Shown: positions 9,261 to 18,657 of the stretch, in pieces
Layout: each line of letters begins with the position of its first letter
Position numbering within the stretch: position 1 is the first letter of the stretch
Source: Halopseudomonas bauzanensis
GTDB lineage: Bacteria > Pseudomonadota > Gammaproteobacteria > Pseudomonadales > Pseudomonadaceae
Reading direction: 5' to 3'
Assembly: GCF_900114735.1 (NCBI RefSeq)
Contig: NZ_FOUA01000007.1
Span: 62,001 to 126,000 of the forward strand
DNA length: 64,000 bases
The notes under the pieces: generated by a model
What the model saw: the letters and a program-made list of their open reading frames with translations, nothing else
Databases searched by the model: none
What the model was told of the DNA's origin: nothing
Program-made: the position numbers and the translations under genes

Positions 9261-9920
9261 ATGCATATCCTGTTACTGGATGGTCACTTCATTGTCAGGC
9301 AGGGCTACCGCAGCCTGCTCACGGCACAGTTTCCGCAGGCGGCAATCCTCGAAGCCGGTGATGGCGAACAAGCGCTCTACGCCGTCCAGCAGCGGGTCCC
9401 GGACCTGGTGATCCTGGAGGTCAGCCTGCCCGGCATCAGTGGTATCGAAACCGCTCGCCGCCTGTTGCAGCGCTGGCCGCTGCTGCGCATTCTGTTCTTC
9501 AGCATGCACGATGAGTTGCCATTGGTGCGCCAGGCGCTGACCGCCGGCGCCATGGGCTTCATAACCAAGGGCGCAGGGCAAGAGGTATTGCTCGAAGCGG
9601 TGAAGCGCTGCCTGGCCGGACACCGCTATATCGAGCAGGAATTGGCCATCCAGCTTGCCTGCTCGGGCGATCAAACCCGGCTCGATCCGCGGCTGGAGTG
9701 CATGACGCCGCGCGAATTCGAGATCTTCGTCATGCTTGCCAAGGGACTGGCGCCGCGCCAGGTGGCCCACCACCTGTGCCTGAGCAGCAAGACCATTTCC
9801 AACAACCTGACCAGCCTGAAACAGAAGCTTGAGGTGACCTCGTTGACCGAACTGGTCCACCTGGCCATCGATACCGGTGTGATCCGCCTGCACGGGCTGG
9901 TTGGCCGACAGGCGGGCTAA
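9261..9920 (+). CDS. Atypical NarL-type response regulator (ExaE/EraR position) with Glu at the phosphosite
   Basis: 219 residues: receiver plus LuxR-type helix-turn-helix (LAPRQVAHHLCLSSKTISNN). I chose ATG 9261, preceded by GGGAGG; an upstream in-frame ATG at 9123 would add a poor N-terminus. The receiver is abnormal: the phosphoacceptor Asp is Glu53 (codon GAG, VILEVSLPG) and one of the acidic pair is glycine (Asp7-Gly8). Ser81 and Lys103 remain. Glu at this site often mimics the phosphorylated state, so the protein may be constitutively active or phosphorylation-independent. It occupies the place of exaE/eraR between erbR and the pentapeptide gene, but no eraS/exaD kinase gene accompanies it. 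Orthology is inferred from position. Confidence 0.85.
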   Translation: MHILLLDGHFIVRQGYRSLLTAQFPQAAILEAGDGEQALYAVQQRVPDLVILEVSLPGISGIETARRLLQRWPLLRILFFSMHDELPLVRQALTAGAMGFITKGAGQEVLLEAVKRCLAGHRYIEQELAIQLACSGDQTRLDPRLECMTPREFEIFVMLAKGLAPRQVAHHLCLSSKTISNNLTSLKQKLEVTSLTELVHLAIDTGVIRLHGLVGRQAG

Positions 9921-9935
9921 GATGGTCAACCGACC

Positions 9936-10631
9936 CTAGCGCGCCTGGGAGCCGAGATGGGCTTCCCAGTTCACCGGACAGTCGGTGCAGTTGGTCATGT
10001 GCATGTTCAGGTAAGTCCCGTAATGCAGGCGGGTGCCGGTCATGGTGGCCGACTCGAGGTTGGCGTGGTTCATTTTCGATTCCTGCAGGTTGGCATCGCT
10101 CAGGTCGGCGCCCTTGAGGTCGGCCTTGGGCAACCAGGCCATCTCCAGATTGGCGGCACGCAATATCACGTCATGCATGTGCGCTGCGCTGAAGCGGGCG
10201 AACTCCAGATTGGCACCAGTGAAGTCGGCCTGCTTGAATTCGCCACCCTGGGCATTCAGGTTCCAGGCCTGGACGGCGACGAAGCTGCTGCCGATGGCAC
10301 TGGCACCGCGCATGGCCGTCTGCTGCAGGCTGGCGCGGTTGAAGTTGGCGCCATCGAGCCGGGCGTTATCCAGTTTGGCCTGATCCAGCTTGGCGTGACG
10401 CAGGTCCGCGCCGCGCAGATCGGCCCCGGTGAAGTCGGCCTTGCTCAAGTCTTTGTGGCGCAGATCGGCCTGGCGCAAGTCTACGCCGGGGCAGGATGTG
10501 CCGCGCACCAGGGCGCAGCCGTTGATGGTGACGATATCTTCTTCGGCTACATCGGCCACCTGGGCCTGCAGCGTCAGACTGAATGCTGCCAGGCCGGATA
10601 TCAGCAGCATACGGGGTGTCAGTGGATTCAT
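9936..10631 (-). CDS. Exported pentapeptide-repeat protein linked to exaA
   Basis: 231 residues from the ATG at 10631 (behind GAGG/GGAG), with a signal peptide ending near LTLQA. The mature protein is largely A(D/N)Lxx pentapeptide repeats (DLRQADLRHKDLSKADFTGA and on), interrupted around 130-150, and predicts a right-handed quadrilateral beta helix. Cysteine pairs occur at the N-terminus of the mature part (NGCALVRGTSC) and near the C-terminus (NCTDCP), fitting an oxidising periplasm. It is 76 bases downstream of exaA on the same strand and could be co-transcribed. A similar gene next to exaA in P. aeruginosa is known from memory. Its function is unknown. Confidence 0.8.
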   Translation of the reverse strand: MNPLTPRMLLISGLAAFSLTLQAQVADVAEEDIVTINGCALVRGTSCPGVDLRQADLRHKDLSKADFTGADLRGADLRHAKLDQAKLDNARLDGANFNRASLQQTAMRGASAIGSSFVAVQAWNLNAQGGEFKQADFTGANLEFARFSAAHMHDVILRAANLEMAWLPKADLKGADLSDANLQESKMNHANLESATMTGTRLHYGTYLNMHMTNCTDCPVNWEAHLGSQAR

Positions 10632-10707
10632 GCTCCGTACCTCTGTCTGTGATTCATGCTGTTGCGCCAGGCTGGGCCTGGCGCAACGTTGGTTACCGCG
10701 ATAGTGC

Positions 10708-12579
10708 TCAGCGCTTGGCGGTCTGCTGCGTCCAGGAGGGGAGTTTGAAGACCCAGAAGGAGCCACCCTGGGCGACCGGTTTGGTCAGCTCGGCCATGTC
10801 GCCGCCCCACAGCGGAACCGCGCCACCGTAGCCGGTGGTTACGCCGATGTACTGCTCGCCATCCTGTTCCCAGGTGATCGGCGGGGAGATGATCCCGGTG
10901 CCGGTCTGGAATTTCCACAGCTCCTTGCCGGTCTTGGCGTCGAACGCCTTGAAGTAGCCATCGCCAGTGCCGGTGAACACCAGGTTGCCCGCAGTAGCCA
11001 GGACGCCTGCCCACAGCGGCAGCGGTTCCTTGTGTTCCCACTCGACCTTGCCGGTGGTCGGGTTCATCGCCCGCAGGATGCCGACGTGGTCGTCATACAG
11101 GCGCTTGATGCGGAAACCCATGCCCAGGTAGGCCGAGCCCTTGTTGTAGCTGACTTCCTCGGTCCAGTAGTCTTCCTTCCAGTGGTTCGCGGGAACATAG
11201 AACAGACCGGTGTCCTTGCTGTAGGCCATCGGGTTCCAGTTCTTGCCACCGAGGAAGGGCGGCGATACCTCGACCGATTCGCTGCGTTCCTGGCCCGGCT
11301 GCAGACGTGGTGGGCGCTGGCCTTCGTTCTCCACCGGACGGCCGGTTTCCAGGTCGATATGGCTGGCCCAGGTGATGTCGTCAACGAACGGGAAGGCGTT
11401 GGTCAGCTTGCCGTTGTTGCGATCGACCACATAGAAGAAGCCGTTGCGGTCGGCGTGGGCGGTGGCCTTGACGGTCTTGCCCGACGAGTCCTTGTAGTCG
11501 AACAACACCAGCTCGTTGTTGCCGGAGAAGTCCCAGGCGTCGTTGGGGGTGTGCTGGTAGAACCACTTCACCTCGCCGGTGGACGGGTCCACCGCGACCT
11601 GGCCGGAGGTGTAGAGACTGTCGTAATCAGCCGGGTTGCCGTCCTCGGAGGTCCGCGCCCAGCCGTTCCACGGCGCGGGGTTGCCGGCACCGACGATGAT
11701 GGTATTGGTTTCCGGGTCGAAGCTCGCGCTTTGCCAGGGCGCACCACCACCCTGGCTCCAGGCCTCAACCTTGCCGGTGGGGGAGTTCGGGTCGTCGGGC
11801 CAGGAGGGCGCCTTGATGTCGCCGGTGGGCGTGCTGTCCTTGCCATTCAGGCGACCCATGTGACCTTCGACGAAGGGCCGCATCCAGATTTCCTCGCCAG
11901 TATCGGGATCACGGGCAAACAGCTTGCCGACCACGCCGAACTCGTCGCCGGAGGAGCCGTGGATCAGCAGCGTCTTGCCAGTCTTCTGATCCTTGACGAT
12001 GGTCGGTGCCCCGGTCATGGTGTAACCGGCACGGTGATCACCGAACTTCTCCCGCCAGACCACCTTGCCGGTGTCCTTGTTCAACGCCACGATCCCGGCA
12101 TCCAGCGTGCCGAAGAATACGTTGTCGCCATAGATCGCAGCACCGCGGTTGACCACGTCGCAGCAGGGCCGAATATCATCAGGCAGGCGATGGGAGTAGC
12201 TCCACAGACGCTTCCCGGTCTTGGCATCCAGGGCGAACATCCGCGAATACGAACCGGTGACATAGATCACGCCGTCGTGCACCAGCGCCTGGGACTCCTG
12301 CCCGCGCTGCTTCTCATCGCCGAACGAGAACGACCAGGCCGGCGTCAGCTTGAAGACGTTCTCGTCGTTCACCAGGCTCAGCGGGCTGTAACGCTGGGCG
12401 TTGTTGCCCATGCCGTACATCAGTACGTTGTGGGTGGAGACGTGATCGTTGGCGATGTCGTCCCAGGTGACTGGTTTAGCCGCCACCTGAGATGCGCTCA
12501 GGGCAAGCCCCGCCGAGAGAATCAGGTATCTGACGGCCCGGGCTGCAGGCCTCATGGCAGGAAGTGTTTTTGTTGTCAT
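10708..12579 (-). CDS. exaA: PQQ-dependent quinoprotein ethanol dehydrogenase ExaA
   Basis: 623 residues, the same length I recall for P. aeruginosa ExaA. It oxidises ethanol and other primary alcohols in the periplasm and passes electrons to cytochrome c550. A 34-residue signal peptide ends at QVAA. In mature numbering the key residues fall exactly where expected: vicinal disulfide Cys105-Cys106 (RPCCDVV), calcium/PQQ ligands Glu179 (GDEFG), Asn266 (GAGNPAPWN) and catalytic Asp316 (NDAWD). Trp-docking beta-propeller repeats (DxxTGKxxW) run throughout. The ATG at 12579 follows AAGGAA; an upstream ATG at 12624 lacks support. It is divergent from exaB across a 380-base region. Confidence 0.97.
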   Translation of the reverse strand: MTTKTLPAMRPAARAVRYLILSAGLALSASQVAAKPVTWDDIANDHVSTHNVLMYGMGNNAQRYSPLSLVNDENVFKLTPAWSFSFGDEKQRGQESQALVHDGVIYVTGSYSRMFALDAKTGKRLWSYSHRLPDDIRPCCDVVNRGAAIYGDNVFFGTLDAGIVALNKDTGKVVWREKFGDHRAGYTMTGAPTIVKDQKTGKTLLIHGSSGDEFGVVGKLFARDPDTGEEIWMRPFVEGHMGRLNGKDSTPTGDIKAPSWPDDPNSPTGKVEAWSQGGGAPWQSASFDPETNTIIVGAGNPAPWNGWARTSEDGNPADYDSLYTSGQVAVDPSTGEVKWFYQHTPNDAWDFSGNNELVLFDYKDSSGKTVKATAHADRNGFFYVVDRNNGKLTNAFPFVDDITWASHIDLETGRPVENEGQRPPRLQPGQERSESVEVSPPFLGGKNWNPMAYSKDTGLFYVPANHWKEDYWTEEVSYNKGSAYLGMGFRIKRLYDDHVGILRAMNPTTGKVEWEHKEPLPLWAGVLATAGNLVFTGTGDGYFKAFDAKTGKELWKFQTGTGIISPPITWEQDGEQYIGVTTGYGGAVPLWGGDMAELTKPVAQGGSFWVFKLPSWTQQTAKR

Positions 12580-12701
12580 GGCAGTGTTCCTTGTTGTTGG
12601 AAGAGGGCAGCGTTGCTGGTCCACGCCAACATCTTGGTCAGGGCAAGGAAGGGGCGAAACGGAAAATAACCCGTAGTTGGCGGGAAATAGTCCCTTGCGG
12701 A

Positions 12702-12863
12702 TGCTCCTTGGGAGGGATACCGGGGGACCGCTACTTCAGTAGCAGGAAATTGCTGCCTTGGTATCTGCCGGCGCCGTACCGCGCCGCGCCTGATGGCGTC
12801 TGTGACACCGGGGCTGCCCATGAACTACTACCAAGGGAGCAGAACTCGACAACCAAAGCAGCA
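12702..12863. promoter_or_regulatory. exaA/exaB divergent control region with repeated TACCAAGGnAGCA boxes
   Basis: The 380-base region 12580-12959 has no gene. It contains TACCAAGGCAGCA on the minus strand (12763-12751), TACCAAGGGAGCA on the plus strand (12829-12841), AACCAAAGCAGCA on the plus strand (12851-12863), and a one-base-shorter TCCCAAGGAGCA on the minus strand (12713-12702). Two copies point toward exaA and two toward exaB, as expected for a divergent promoter pair. Binding by a LuxR-type regulator of the ethanol system (ErbR or the regulator at 9261) is inferred. Confidence 0.55.
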
Positions 12864-12959
12864 TAGGGGGGAAGACAGGGCCTTCTTATCATCCTTGCCG
12901 ACAACAGAATAAAAACATCCGTGATCACACACAGATCACCTGGCCGCGAGGTAAGCAGG

Positions 12960-13397
12960 ATGACACACCACAAGAAGACACTGAAACTGGTCGCCATAGG
13001 GCTGGCCTTGGCAGTCGGCCAGGCATGGGCACATGGCAATGTTACCCCCCAGGCAGTTGACACCAAGGGCCTCAGCGATCTCGGCGATGAGTGGCTGGAC
13101 ACCAACCCTTACCGTGAAGGCCATCCGCAATATGACACCGCCGTGACCATCGGCGCCTCCGCCTACAACCAGAACTGCGCCGCCTGCCACGGGCTGGATG
13201 GTATCTCCGGCGGCATCAATCCCGACCTGCGCTACCTGGAAAACGGCGACTACGGCGATGAGTGGTACAAGGAAAGGGTCGTCAATGGCGCCGTACGTGA
13301 CGGTCGAGTGTATATGCCGAAGATGGCTGATTTTCTCAGCCAGGAAGCACTCTGGGCTATCCGCGCCTGGCTGGAAACGGTTGCTGTCGAGCAATAG
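12960..13397 (+). CDS. exaB: Cytochrome c550 ExaB, electron acceptor of ExaA
   Basis: 145-residue periplasmic class I c-type cytochrome. A signal peptide ends at QAWA. The haem site is Cys73-Ala-Ala-Cys76-His77, and the sixth ligand is likely Met119 or Met122 (VYMPKMADFL). It takes electrons from the PQQ enzyme and hands them to a terminal oxidase. The ATG at 12960 is chosen over an upstream start at 12921 because the signal peptide begins there and GAGG lies about 9 bases before it. It is divergent from exaA. The aldehyde dehydrogenase gene exaC, which follows exaB in P. aeruginosa, is absent. Confidence 0.95.
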   Translation: MTHHKKTLKLVAIGLALAVGQAWAHGNVTPQAVDTKGLSDLGDEWLDTNPYREGHPQYDTAVTIGASAYNQNCAACHGLDGISGGINPDLRYLENGDYGDEWYKERVVNGAVRDGRVYMPKMADFLSQEALWAIRAWLETVAVEQ

Positions 13398-13453
13398 CGG
13401 ACCGGACTGGCTATGGCGTATGGGTCGACAGGGGCCCGCCAGGCTCCTATGGT

Positions 13454-13473
13454 AAGGAGGGTTGCCTATGTAG
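13454..13473 (+). other. Strong ribosome site followed by an ATG-TAG start-stop element
   Basis: In the 157-base gap between exaB and pqqA, a perfect AAGGAGG (13454-13460) is followed after 7 bases by ATG and immediately by TAG (13468-13473). This is an ideal initiation site with no coding sequence. It may be a ribosome-stalling minimal ORF in the pqqA leader, or the fossil start of a gene lost from this spot. Both readings are inference. Confidence 0.4.
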
Positions 13474-13554
13474 CACGTCAGGGTTCAAGTGCTTAACCGA
13501 GTTTGCCGGCAGGTGTCGGCAGGCCTGATCGTCAACTTACTGGAGGATTCGATT

Positions 13555-13626
13555 ATGTGGACCAAACCCAGCTATACCGATCTGCGCATTGGCTTTGAAG
13601 TCACCATGTACTTTGCCAACCGCTGA
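13555..13626 (+). CDS. pqqA: PQQ precursor peptide PqqA
   Basis: 23-residue ribosomal precursor of the cofactor PQQ, too short for most gene finders. The conserved Glu and Tyr that are cross-linked by PqqE are Glu15 and Tyr19 in [11 protein letters not shown] strong GGAGG at 13542-13546 precedes the ATG. It heads the pqq operon, 67 bases before pqqB, and a hairpin in that gap may let pqqA be made in excess. Length and sequence are typical of the family. Confidence 0.97.
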   Translation: MWTKPSYTDLRIGFEVTMYFANR

Positions 13627-13643
13627 GCACAGGCGTGCTGTTT

Positions 13644-13667
13644 GGCCGGTTGCATGCTGAACCGGTC
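13644..13667 (+). terminator. Hairpin between pqqA and pqqB
   Basis: Arms GGCCGGTT and AACCGGTC (8 pairs with one G-U, 8-base loop) lie 17 bases after the pqqA stop. A smaller 5-bp hairpin (AGCAC/GTGCT) precedes it at 13626-13639. No T-run follows, so it is more likely a partial terminator or an RNA-stabilising stem that raises pqqA over the later genes. Confidence 0.4.
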
Positions 13668-13693
13668 AAGCAGCCGCATCCAGGACCCATATC

Positions 13694-14605
13694 ATGCTGA
13701 TCCATATTCTAGGCTCCGCTGCGGGCGGTGGTTTTCCGCAGTGGAACTGCAATTGCCGTAATTGTGACGGTTTGCGCAAGGGGCAGATCAATGCCCGCTC
13801 ACGCACCCAATCCTCGATTGCCCTGTCCGACGGCAGTGGCAACTGGATTCTGTGCAACGCCTCCCCGGATATCCGCACACAACTGGAACAGACGCCAGTG
13901 CTGCAACCGGGCCGCCAGTCGCGCGATACCGCGATTGGCGGAATCATCCTGATGGACAGCCAGATCGATCACACCACGGGACTGCTGACCCTGCGTGAAG
14001 GTTGCCCGCACCAGGTTTGGTGCACCGAGATGGTTCATCAGGACCTGAGCACCGGATTTCCGCTATTCAATATTCTCGAGCACTGGAACGGCGGCCTGCA
14101 GTGGAACCGTATAGAGCTGGACGCCGGCTTTACCGTTCCCGCCTGTCCGGCCCTGCATTTCACCCCGATCCCGTTGCGCAGCGCCGCGCCGCCATATTCA
14201 CCGCACCGCAACAATCCGCATCCCGGTGACAATATCGGTTTGCTGGTGCGCGACACCCATACCGGCGGGGTGCTGTTCTATGCGCCTGGCCTGGGACAGC
14301 TCAGCAGTCAGGTCAGAGACGCGATGGGCGTTGCCGATTGCCTGCTGGTGGATGGCACCCTCTGGCGCGAGGACGAAATGCTCCACGCCGGGGTAGGGAC
14401 CAAGCTCGGCAGCGAGATGGGCCATCTGCCCCAGAGCGGGCCTGGTGGGATGATCGAGGTACTCAGTGCCTATCCGCAGAGCCGGCGCGTATTGACCCAC
14501 ATCAACAACACCAATCCGATTCTGGACGAAGACTCTGCCGAGCGCGCCGAGTTGACGCGCCACGGCATCGAAGTCGCCCATGATGGGATGTTGATCAATC
14601 TGTAA
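13694..14605 (+). CDS. pqqB: PqqB, PQQ biosynthesis metallo-beta-lactamase-fold oxygenase
   Basis: 303 residues, standard length. The N-terminus carries the typical [13 protein letters not shown] with the zinc-binding cysteines in CNCRNC, then [15 protein letters not shown] and the [16 protein letters not shown] motif of PqqB. PqqB belongs to the metallo-beta-lactamase fold and is an iron-dependent hydroxylase acting on the tyrosine-derived intermediate. It is second in the pqq operon, with pqqC starting 10 bases after its stop. Identification is firm from these motifs and the context. Confidence 0.96.
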   Translation: MLIHILGSAAGGGFPQWNCNCRNCDGLRKGQINARSRTQSSIALSDGSGNWILCNASPDIRTQLEQTPVLQPGRQSRDTAIGGIILMDSQIDHTTGLLTLREGCPHQVWCTEMVHQDLSTGFPLFNILEHWNGGLQWNRIELDAGFTVPACPALHFTPIPLRSAAPPYSPHRNNPHPGDNIGLLVRDTHTGGVLFYAPGLGQLSSQVRDAMGVADCLLVDGTLWREDEMLHAGVGTKLGSEMGHLPQSGPGGMIEVLSAYPQSRRVLTHINNTNPILDEDSAERAELTRHGIEVAHDGMLINL

Positions 14606-14615
14606 GGAGAGCAAG

Positions 14616-15368
14616 GTGCCAACTGAGCCGATGAGCCGCGCGGCGTTCGAGCAGGCCCTGCGTGACAAGGGCCGGTACTACCACATCCATCATCCGTTCC
14701 ACATCACCATGCATGAAGGGCGCGCCACTCCGGAGCAGATCCGCGGTTGGGTAGCCAACCGGTTCTACTATCAGGTGAACATCCCGCTCAAGGACGCAGC
14801 CATCATGGCCAACTGCAACGACGCCTCTGCGCGCCGCGAGTGGGTACAGCGGATCATCGATCACGATGGCACGGCCGACGGTGACGGTGGCATCGAAGCC
14901 TGGCTGCAGTTGGGCGAAGCCGTGGGCCTGAGCCGGGAAGAACTCCTCGATCAGCGCCATGTACTGCCCGGTGTGCGTTTTGCAGTAGACGCCTATGTCA
15001 ATTTTGCCCGCCGCGCCAACTGGAAGGAGGCGGCCAGCTCATCGCTGACCGAACTCTTTGCCCCACAGATCCATCAGTCGCGGCTGGATAGCTGGCCGCA
15101 GCATTATCCCTGGATCGACGCCCAGGGTTATCGCTACTTCCGCACCCGTCTGGGCGAAGCGCGCCGGGATGTGGAGCATGGTCTGCGCATTACCCTGGAC
15201 CATTATCAGACATTCGAGGCTCAGCTGCGCATGCTCGAGATTCTCCAGTTCAAGCTGGATGTGCTCTGGAGCATGCTCGATGCTATGTCGATGGCCTATG
15301 AACTGGGCCGCGCGCCATACCATACGGTCACCGACCAGCCGGCCTGGCACCGGGGGATCCGCTTATGA
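14616..15368 (+). CDS. pqqC: PqqC, pyrroloquinoline-quinone synthase
   Basis: 250 residues from a GTG start at 14616, with AAGGAG six bases upstream; the next ATG at 14631 has no ribosome site. It catalyses the cofactorless ring closure and eight-electron oxidation that ends PQQ synthesis. Conserved PqqC stretches include [20 protein letters not shown] and [19 protein letters not shown]. It overlaps pqqD by 4 bases (ATGA), showing translational coupling. Confidence 0.97.
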   Translation: MPTEPMSRAAFEQALRDKGRYYHIHHPFHITMHEGRATPEQIRGWVANRFYYQVNIPLKDAAIMANCNDASARREWVQRIIDHDGTADGDGGIEAWLQLGEAVGLSREELLDQRHVLPGVRFAVDAYVNFARRANWKEAASSSLTELFAPQIHQSRLDSWPQHYPWIDAQGYRYFRTRLGEARRDVEHGLRITLDHYQTFEAQLRMLEILQFKLDVLWSMLDAMSMAYELGRAPYHTVTDQPAWHRGIRL

Positions 15369-15643
15369 GCATACCGCAGCCGACCGCCGTGCCGGCGTTG
15401 CGTCCCGGCTACCGGATGCAATGGGAACCAGTACAGAACTGCCATGTACTGCTCTATCCCGAAGGGATGGTCAAACTCAATGAAAGCGCTGCAGAAGTCC
15501 TGAAACGGGTCGATGGCCAGCGCTCAATCAACGAGATCATCGCTGAACTGCAAGCCTGTTTTCCGTCTGCACCCGAACTGGATGAAGACGTCCTGGCCTT
15601 TATGGGGGAAGCCCATGAACAACGTTGGATCCGTTTCCGCTGA
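15365..15643 (+). CDS. pqqD: PqqD, PqqA-binding chaperone (RRE)
   Basis: 92-residue peptide chaperone that presents PqqA to the radical SAM enzyme PqqE. It has the PqqD winged-helix RiPP-recognition fold signature ([20 protein letters not shown]). It overlaps pqqC by 4 bases and pqqE by 29 bases, so all three are translationally coupled. Length is normal for the family. Confidence 0.96.
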   Translation: MSIPQPTAVPALRPGYRMQWEPVQNCHVLLYPEGMVKLNESAAEVLKRVDGQRSINEIIAELQACFPSAPELDEDVLAFMGEAHEQRWIRFR

Positions 15644-16775
15644 CATGCAAGACCGACCCGAACAGGGACCGCCGTTGTGGCTGTTGGCCGAGCTGACTTA
15701 CCGCTGCCCGCTGCAGTGTCCCTATTGCTCCAACCCGCTGGAGTTTGCCGAACACAAACAGGAGCTGACCACTGCCCAATGGATTGATGTGTTCAGCCAG
15801 GCGCGGGCGCTGGGTGCGGCCCAGCTGGGGTTTTCCGGTGGTGAGCCGCTGGTGCGTGACGACCTGGCCGAACTGATCGGTGCGGCGCGGGACATGGGTT
15901 ATTACACCAACCTGATCACCTCGGGGATGGGACTGAATCAGGCGCGCATCGATCAGTTCCTGGACGCCGGGCTGGATCATATCCAGATCAGCTTTCAGGC
16001 CTCGGACGGCGAGGTCAACAACATGCTGGCCGGCTCACGCAAGGCCTTCGATCAGAAGCTGGCCATGGCCCGGGCGGTCAAGGCCGCAGGCTACCCGATG
16101 GTGCTGAACTTCGTTACCCACCGGCACAATATCGATCAGATCGAGAAGATCATCGAGCTGTGCCTGGCGCTGGAAGCGGATTTCGTTGAGTTGGCCACCT
16201 GTCAGTATTACGGTTGGGCACATCTGAATCGCGCCGGTCTGCTGCCCACCAAGGCGCAGCTGGACCACGCTGAAGCGGTTACCAATCGCTATCGGGCCAA
16301 GCTGGCGGCCGAAGACCATCCGTGCAAGCTGATACTGGTGATGCCTGACTACTATGAAGATCGCCCCAAGGGCTGCATGAACGGGTGGGGCAATATCTTC
16401 CTGACGATTACCCCCGATGGCACCGCCTTGCCTTGCCACAGTGCCCGGCAGCTGCCGGTGGCCTTTCCCAATGTCAGCGAACATAGCCTGTCGCATATCT
16501 GGTATGACTCCTTCGGCTTCAACCGTTATCGGGGCGATGACTGGATGCAGGAACCCTGTCGCTCCTGCCCCGAAAAGGAAAAGGACTTCGGCGGCTGCCG
16601 CTGTCAGGCCTATATGCTGACCGGGGACGCCACCCAGGCCGATCCGGTCTGCAGCAAATCACCACACCATCATCAGATCCTTGCCGCCCGCGCCGAGGCC
16701 GATCTACCCCAGCCACCGATCGAGGCACTGACCTTTCGCAATGAACGCACCTCCAGAATCATCTGCAAGAGCTGA
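15615..16775 (+). CDS. pqqE: PqqE, radical SAM PqqA glutamate-tyrosine cross-linking enzyme
   Basis: 386 residues from ATG 15615, preceded by GGGGGA; ATG 15645, just past the pqqD stop, is an alternative. The radical SAM cluster is Cys31, Cys35 and Cys38 in [12 protein letters not shown]. The C-terminal SPASM domain has the expected cysteines ([34 protein letters not shown]) for auxiliary Fe-S clusters. It forms the carbon-carbon bond between Glu and Tyr of PqqA. Its 3' end overlaps pqqH by 35 bases. Confidence 0.96.
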   Translation: MNNVGSVSADMQDRPEQGPPLWLLAELTYRCPLQCPYCSNPLEFAEHKQELTTAQWIDVFSQARALGAAQLGFSGGEPLVRDDLAELIGAARDMGYYTNLITSGMGLNQARIDQFLDAGLDHIQISFQASDGEVNNMLAGSRKAFDQKLAMARAVKAAGYPMVLNFVTHRHNIDQIEKIIELCLALEADFVELATCQYYGWAHLNRAGLLPTKAQLDHAEAVTNRYRAKLAAEDHPCKLILVMPDYYEDRPKGCMNGWGNIFLTITPDGTALPCHSARQLPVAFPNVSEHSLSHIWYDSFGFNRYRGDDWMQEPCRSCPEKEKDFGGCRCQAYMLTGDATQADPVCSKSPHHHQILAARAEADLPQPPIEALTFRNERTSRIICKS

Positions 16776-18618
16776 GCGGGCCGGGCACTGGAACAGTAGC
16801 TTCTCCGCAGCCGATGCCGTCGCCGCCGGCACGGATTACGCTGACCTGACCTGTGATGACCAGCATGTGCTCTGGGTGGAGTTTTTCCCGGAGGAGGGGC
16901 TCAATGCCGTAGTGGAGTGGACGCCGGCCGGTACGCGGCGACTTACCCCGCCGGGCTATAGCGTGCGGAGCCGGGTCTATGAATATGGCGGCGGCGCGCT
17001 TTGCCTGGCCGGCGATAGTCTGGTGTTCGTTAACGAAGCCGATCAACAGCTGTATCGTCAGTCGCTGGACAGTCTGGCCTGCGAACAGCTCACCTTCGCC
17101 GCCAATTGCCGCTATGGCGGGCTGGTGCATGATCCATTACGCCGACGTGTCGTTGCGGTTGAAGAGCAGCATGACGGAACCGTAGTGAGCCATCGGCTGG
17201 TCGCGATCGACTGGCAGGGCGCCCGACAACTGCTTGCCGAGAGCGCGGATTTCTACAACAGCCCCTGTATCAGTCCCGATGGCCAGCGCCTGGCCTGGAT
17301 CGAATGGCAGCGTCCCGAACTCCCCTGGACCAGCAGCTCGCTGTGCTGGGCCGACCTGGATAGCCAGGGCCTGCCAGGCGCGGTTGAACGCATGGGCGAG
17401 GGTGAATCACTGCAGCAGCCATTATTCGATGACAGCAATGAGCTGTTGTCCCTGACAGACCGCACCGGCCACTGGCGGCCCTGGCGGCAGACGGCAGGCC
17501 AGTGGCACATGTTGCCATCGCGCGAAGCGGACCACGCCCCAGCGCCCTGGCAACTCAACCCCAGACATTATCTTGCTCTGCCAGATGGCTGGCTGGCATT
17601 GAGCTGGAGCGAACAGGGCTATGGTCGCCTGGCTCTGCGTCACGCCGATCGAAGCGAAGAGCAACAGCTGGCCCAGGGATATACCCGCTTTCGGGGGCTG
17701 GCCCACAACAGCACCGGACTGTTCTGTCTGGCCAGCTCCCGCGATTGCAGTGCAGCGGTAGTGCACGTTTCCCTCACCAGCGGGGAGGTCAGTGTGCTGA
17801 CACAGGTGTCCAACAGGTTGCTGCCGGAGGATATTTCCCATCCCGAACCCATGACCTATCCCACAGCCCAGCAGGAGCTGGCCCACGGCTTTTTTTATCC
17901 GCCACGCAACAGCCAGGCAGAGCTGTCAAGCAATGAGCGGCCGCCACTGGTTATCTTTACCCATGGCGGCCCGACCTCGGCCTGTTACCCGGTGCTGGAT
18001 AACCGCATCCAGTTCTGGACCCAGCGCGGTTTTGCCGTGGCTGATCTGAACTACCGGGGCAGTGTCGGTTTTGGCCGGGCCTACCGGCAGCGACTGCAGG
18101 GCAACTGGGGCGTGACCGATACCGAGGATGTGCTGGCGGCCATCGACCATCTGACCCAGCTCGGCCTGATCGATCCCGAGCGGGTATTTATCCGCGGCCA
18201 GAGTGCGGGCGGTTTTACCACGCTTAACAGCCTGGTCCATGCCAGTGGGCGTTTTCGTGCAGCGGCCAGCCTGTATGGTGTAAGTGATCTGCTGCAACTG
18301 CGTGCCGTTACCCACAAGTTCGAGGCTGACTACATTGACTGGTTGATCGGTGATCCGCTCACCCAGCCCGACCGCTATCAGGAGCGCTCGCCGCTGATCC
18401 AGGCAGCAGCTATCAGTACGCCGACGATTTTCTTTCAGGGGCTGCAGGATGCGGTGGTATTGCCGGCGCAGACCGAACAGATGGTCGCGGCGCTGGAAGA
18501 GCAGGGCGTACCGGTGCAGTACGTCAAATTCGATGAGGAACGCCATGGTTTTCGACAGCCAGCCAATCTGCAGCACGTTCTCGATACTGAATTAAGTTTC
18601 TATCGTATGTATTTGTAA
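16741..18618 (+). CDS. pqqH: PqqH-type S9 prolyl oligopeptidase-family peptidase
   Basis: 625-residue cytoplasmic serine peptidase of the S9 (acylaminoacyl/dipeptidyl peptidase-like) family. An N-terminal beta-propeller (about 1-370) precedes an alpha/beta hydrolase domain. The likely catalytic triad is Ser488 (RGQSAGGF), Asp570 (GLQDAVV) and His602 (ERHGF). It overlaps pqqE by 35 bases, so it belongs to the operon. The role in PQQ synthesis is inferred from position and from the similar P. aeruginosa gene; it may trim the processed PqqA peptide. A downstream hairpin follows. Confidence 0.9.
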   Translation: MNAPPESSARAERAGHWNSSFSAADAVAAGTDYADLTCDDQHVLWVEFFPEEGLNAVVEWTPAGTRRLTPPGYSVRSRVYEYGGGALCLAGDSLVFVNEADQQLYRQSLDSLACEQLTFAANCRYGGLVHDPLRRRVVAVEEQHDGTVVSHRLVAIDWQGARQLLAESADFYNSPCISPDGQRLAWIEWQRPELPWTSSSLCWADLDSQGLPGAVERMGEGESLQQPLFDDSNELLSLTDRTGHWRPWRQTAGQWHMLPSREADHAPAPWQLNPRHYLALPDGWLALSWSEQGYGRLALRHADRSEEQQLAQGYTRFRGLAHNSTGLFCLASSRDCSAAVVHVSLTSGEVSVLTQVSNRLLPEDISHPEPMTYPTAQQELAHGFFYPPRNSQAELSSNERPPLVIFTHGGPTSACYPVLDNRIQFWTQRGFAVADLNYRGSVGFGRAYRQRLQGNWGVTDTEDVLAAIDHLTQLGLIDPERVFIRGQSAGGFTTLNSLVHASGRFRAAASLYGVSDLLQLRAVTHKFEADYIDWLIGDPLTQPDRYQERSPLIQAAAISTPTIFFQGLQDAVVLPAQTEQMVAALEEQGVPVQYVKFDEERHGFRQPANLQHVLDTELSFYRMYL

Positions 18619-18657
18619 TTTAATAATTTAGGTTTAATTGGACGGTATTGTCTTCGG

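Noticed and set aside
13449..13496. 15-codon frame across the start-stop element upstream of pqqA
   Set aside because: It lacks its own ribosome site; the strong site belongs to the ATG-TAG in a different register, so a peptide is unlikely.
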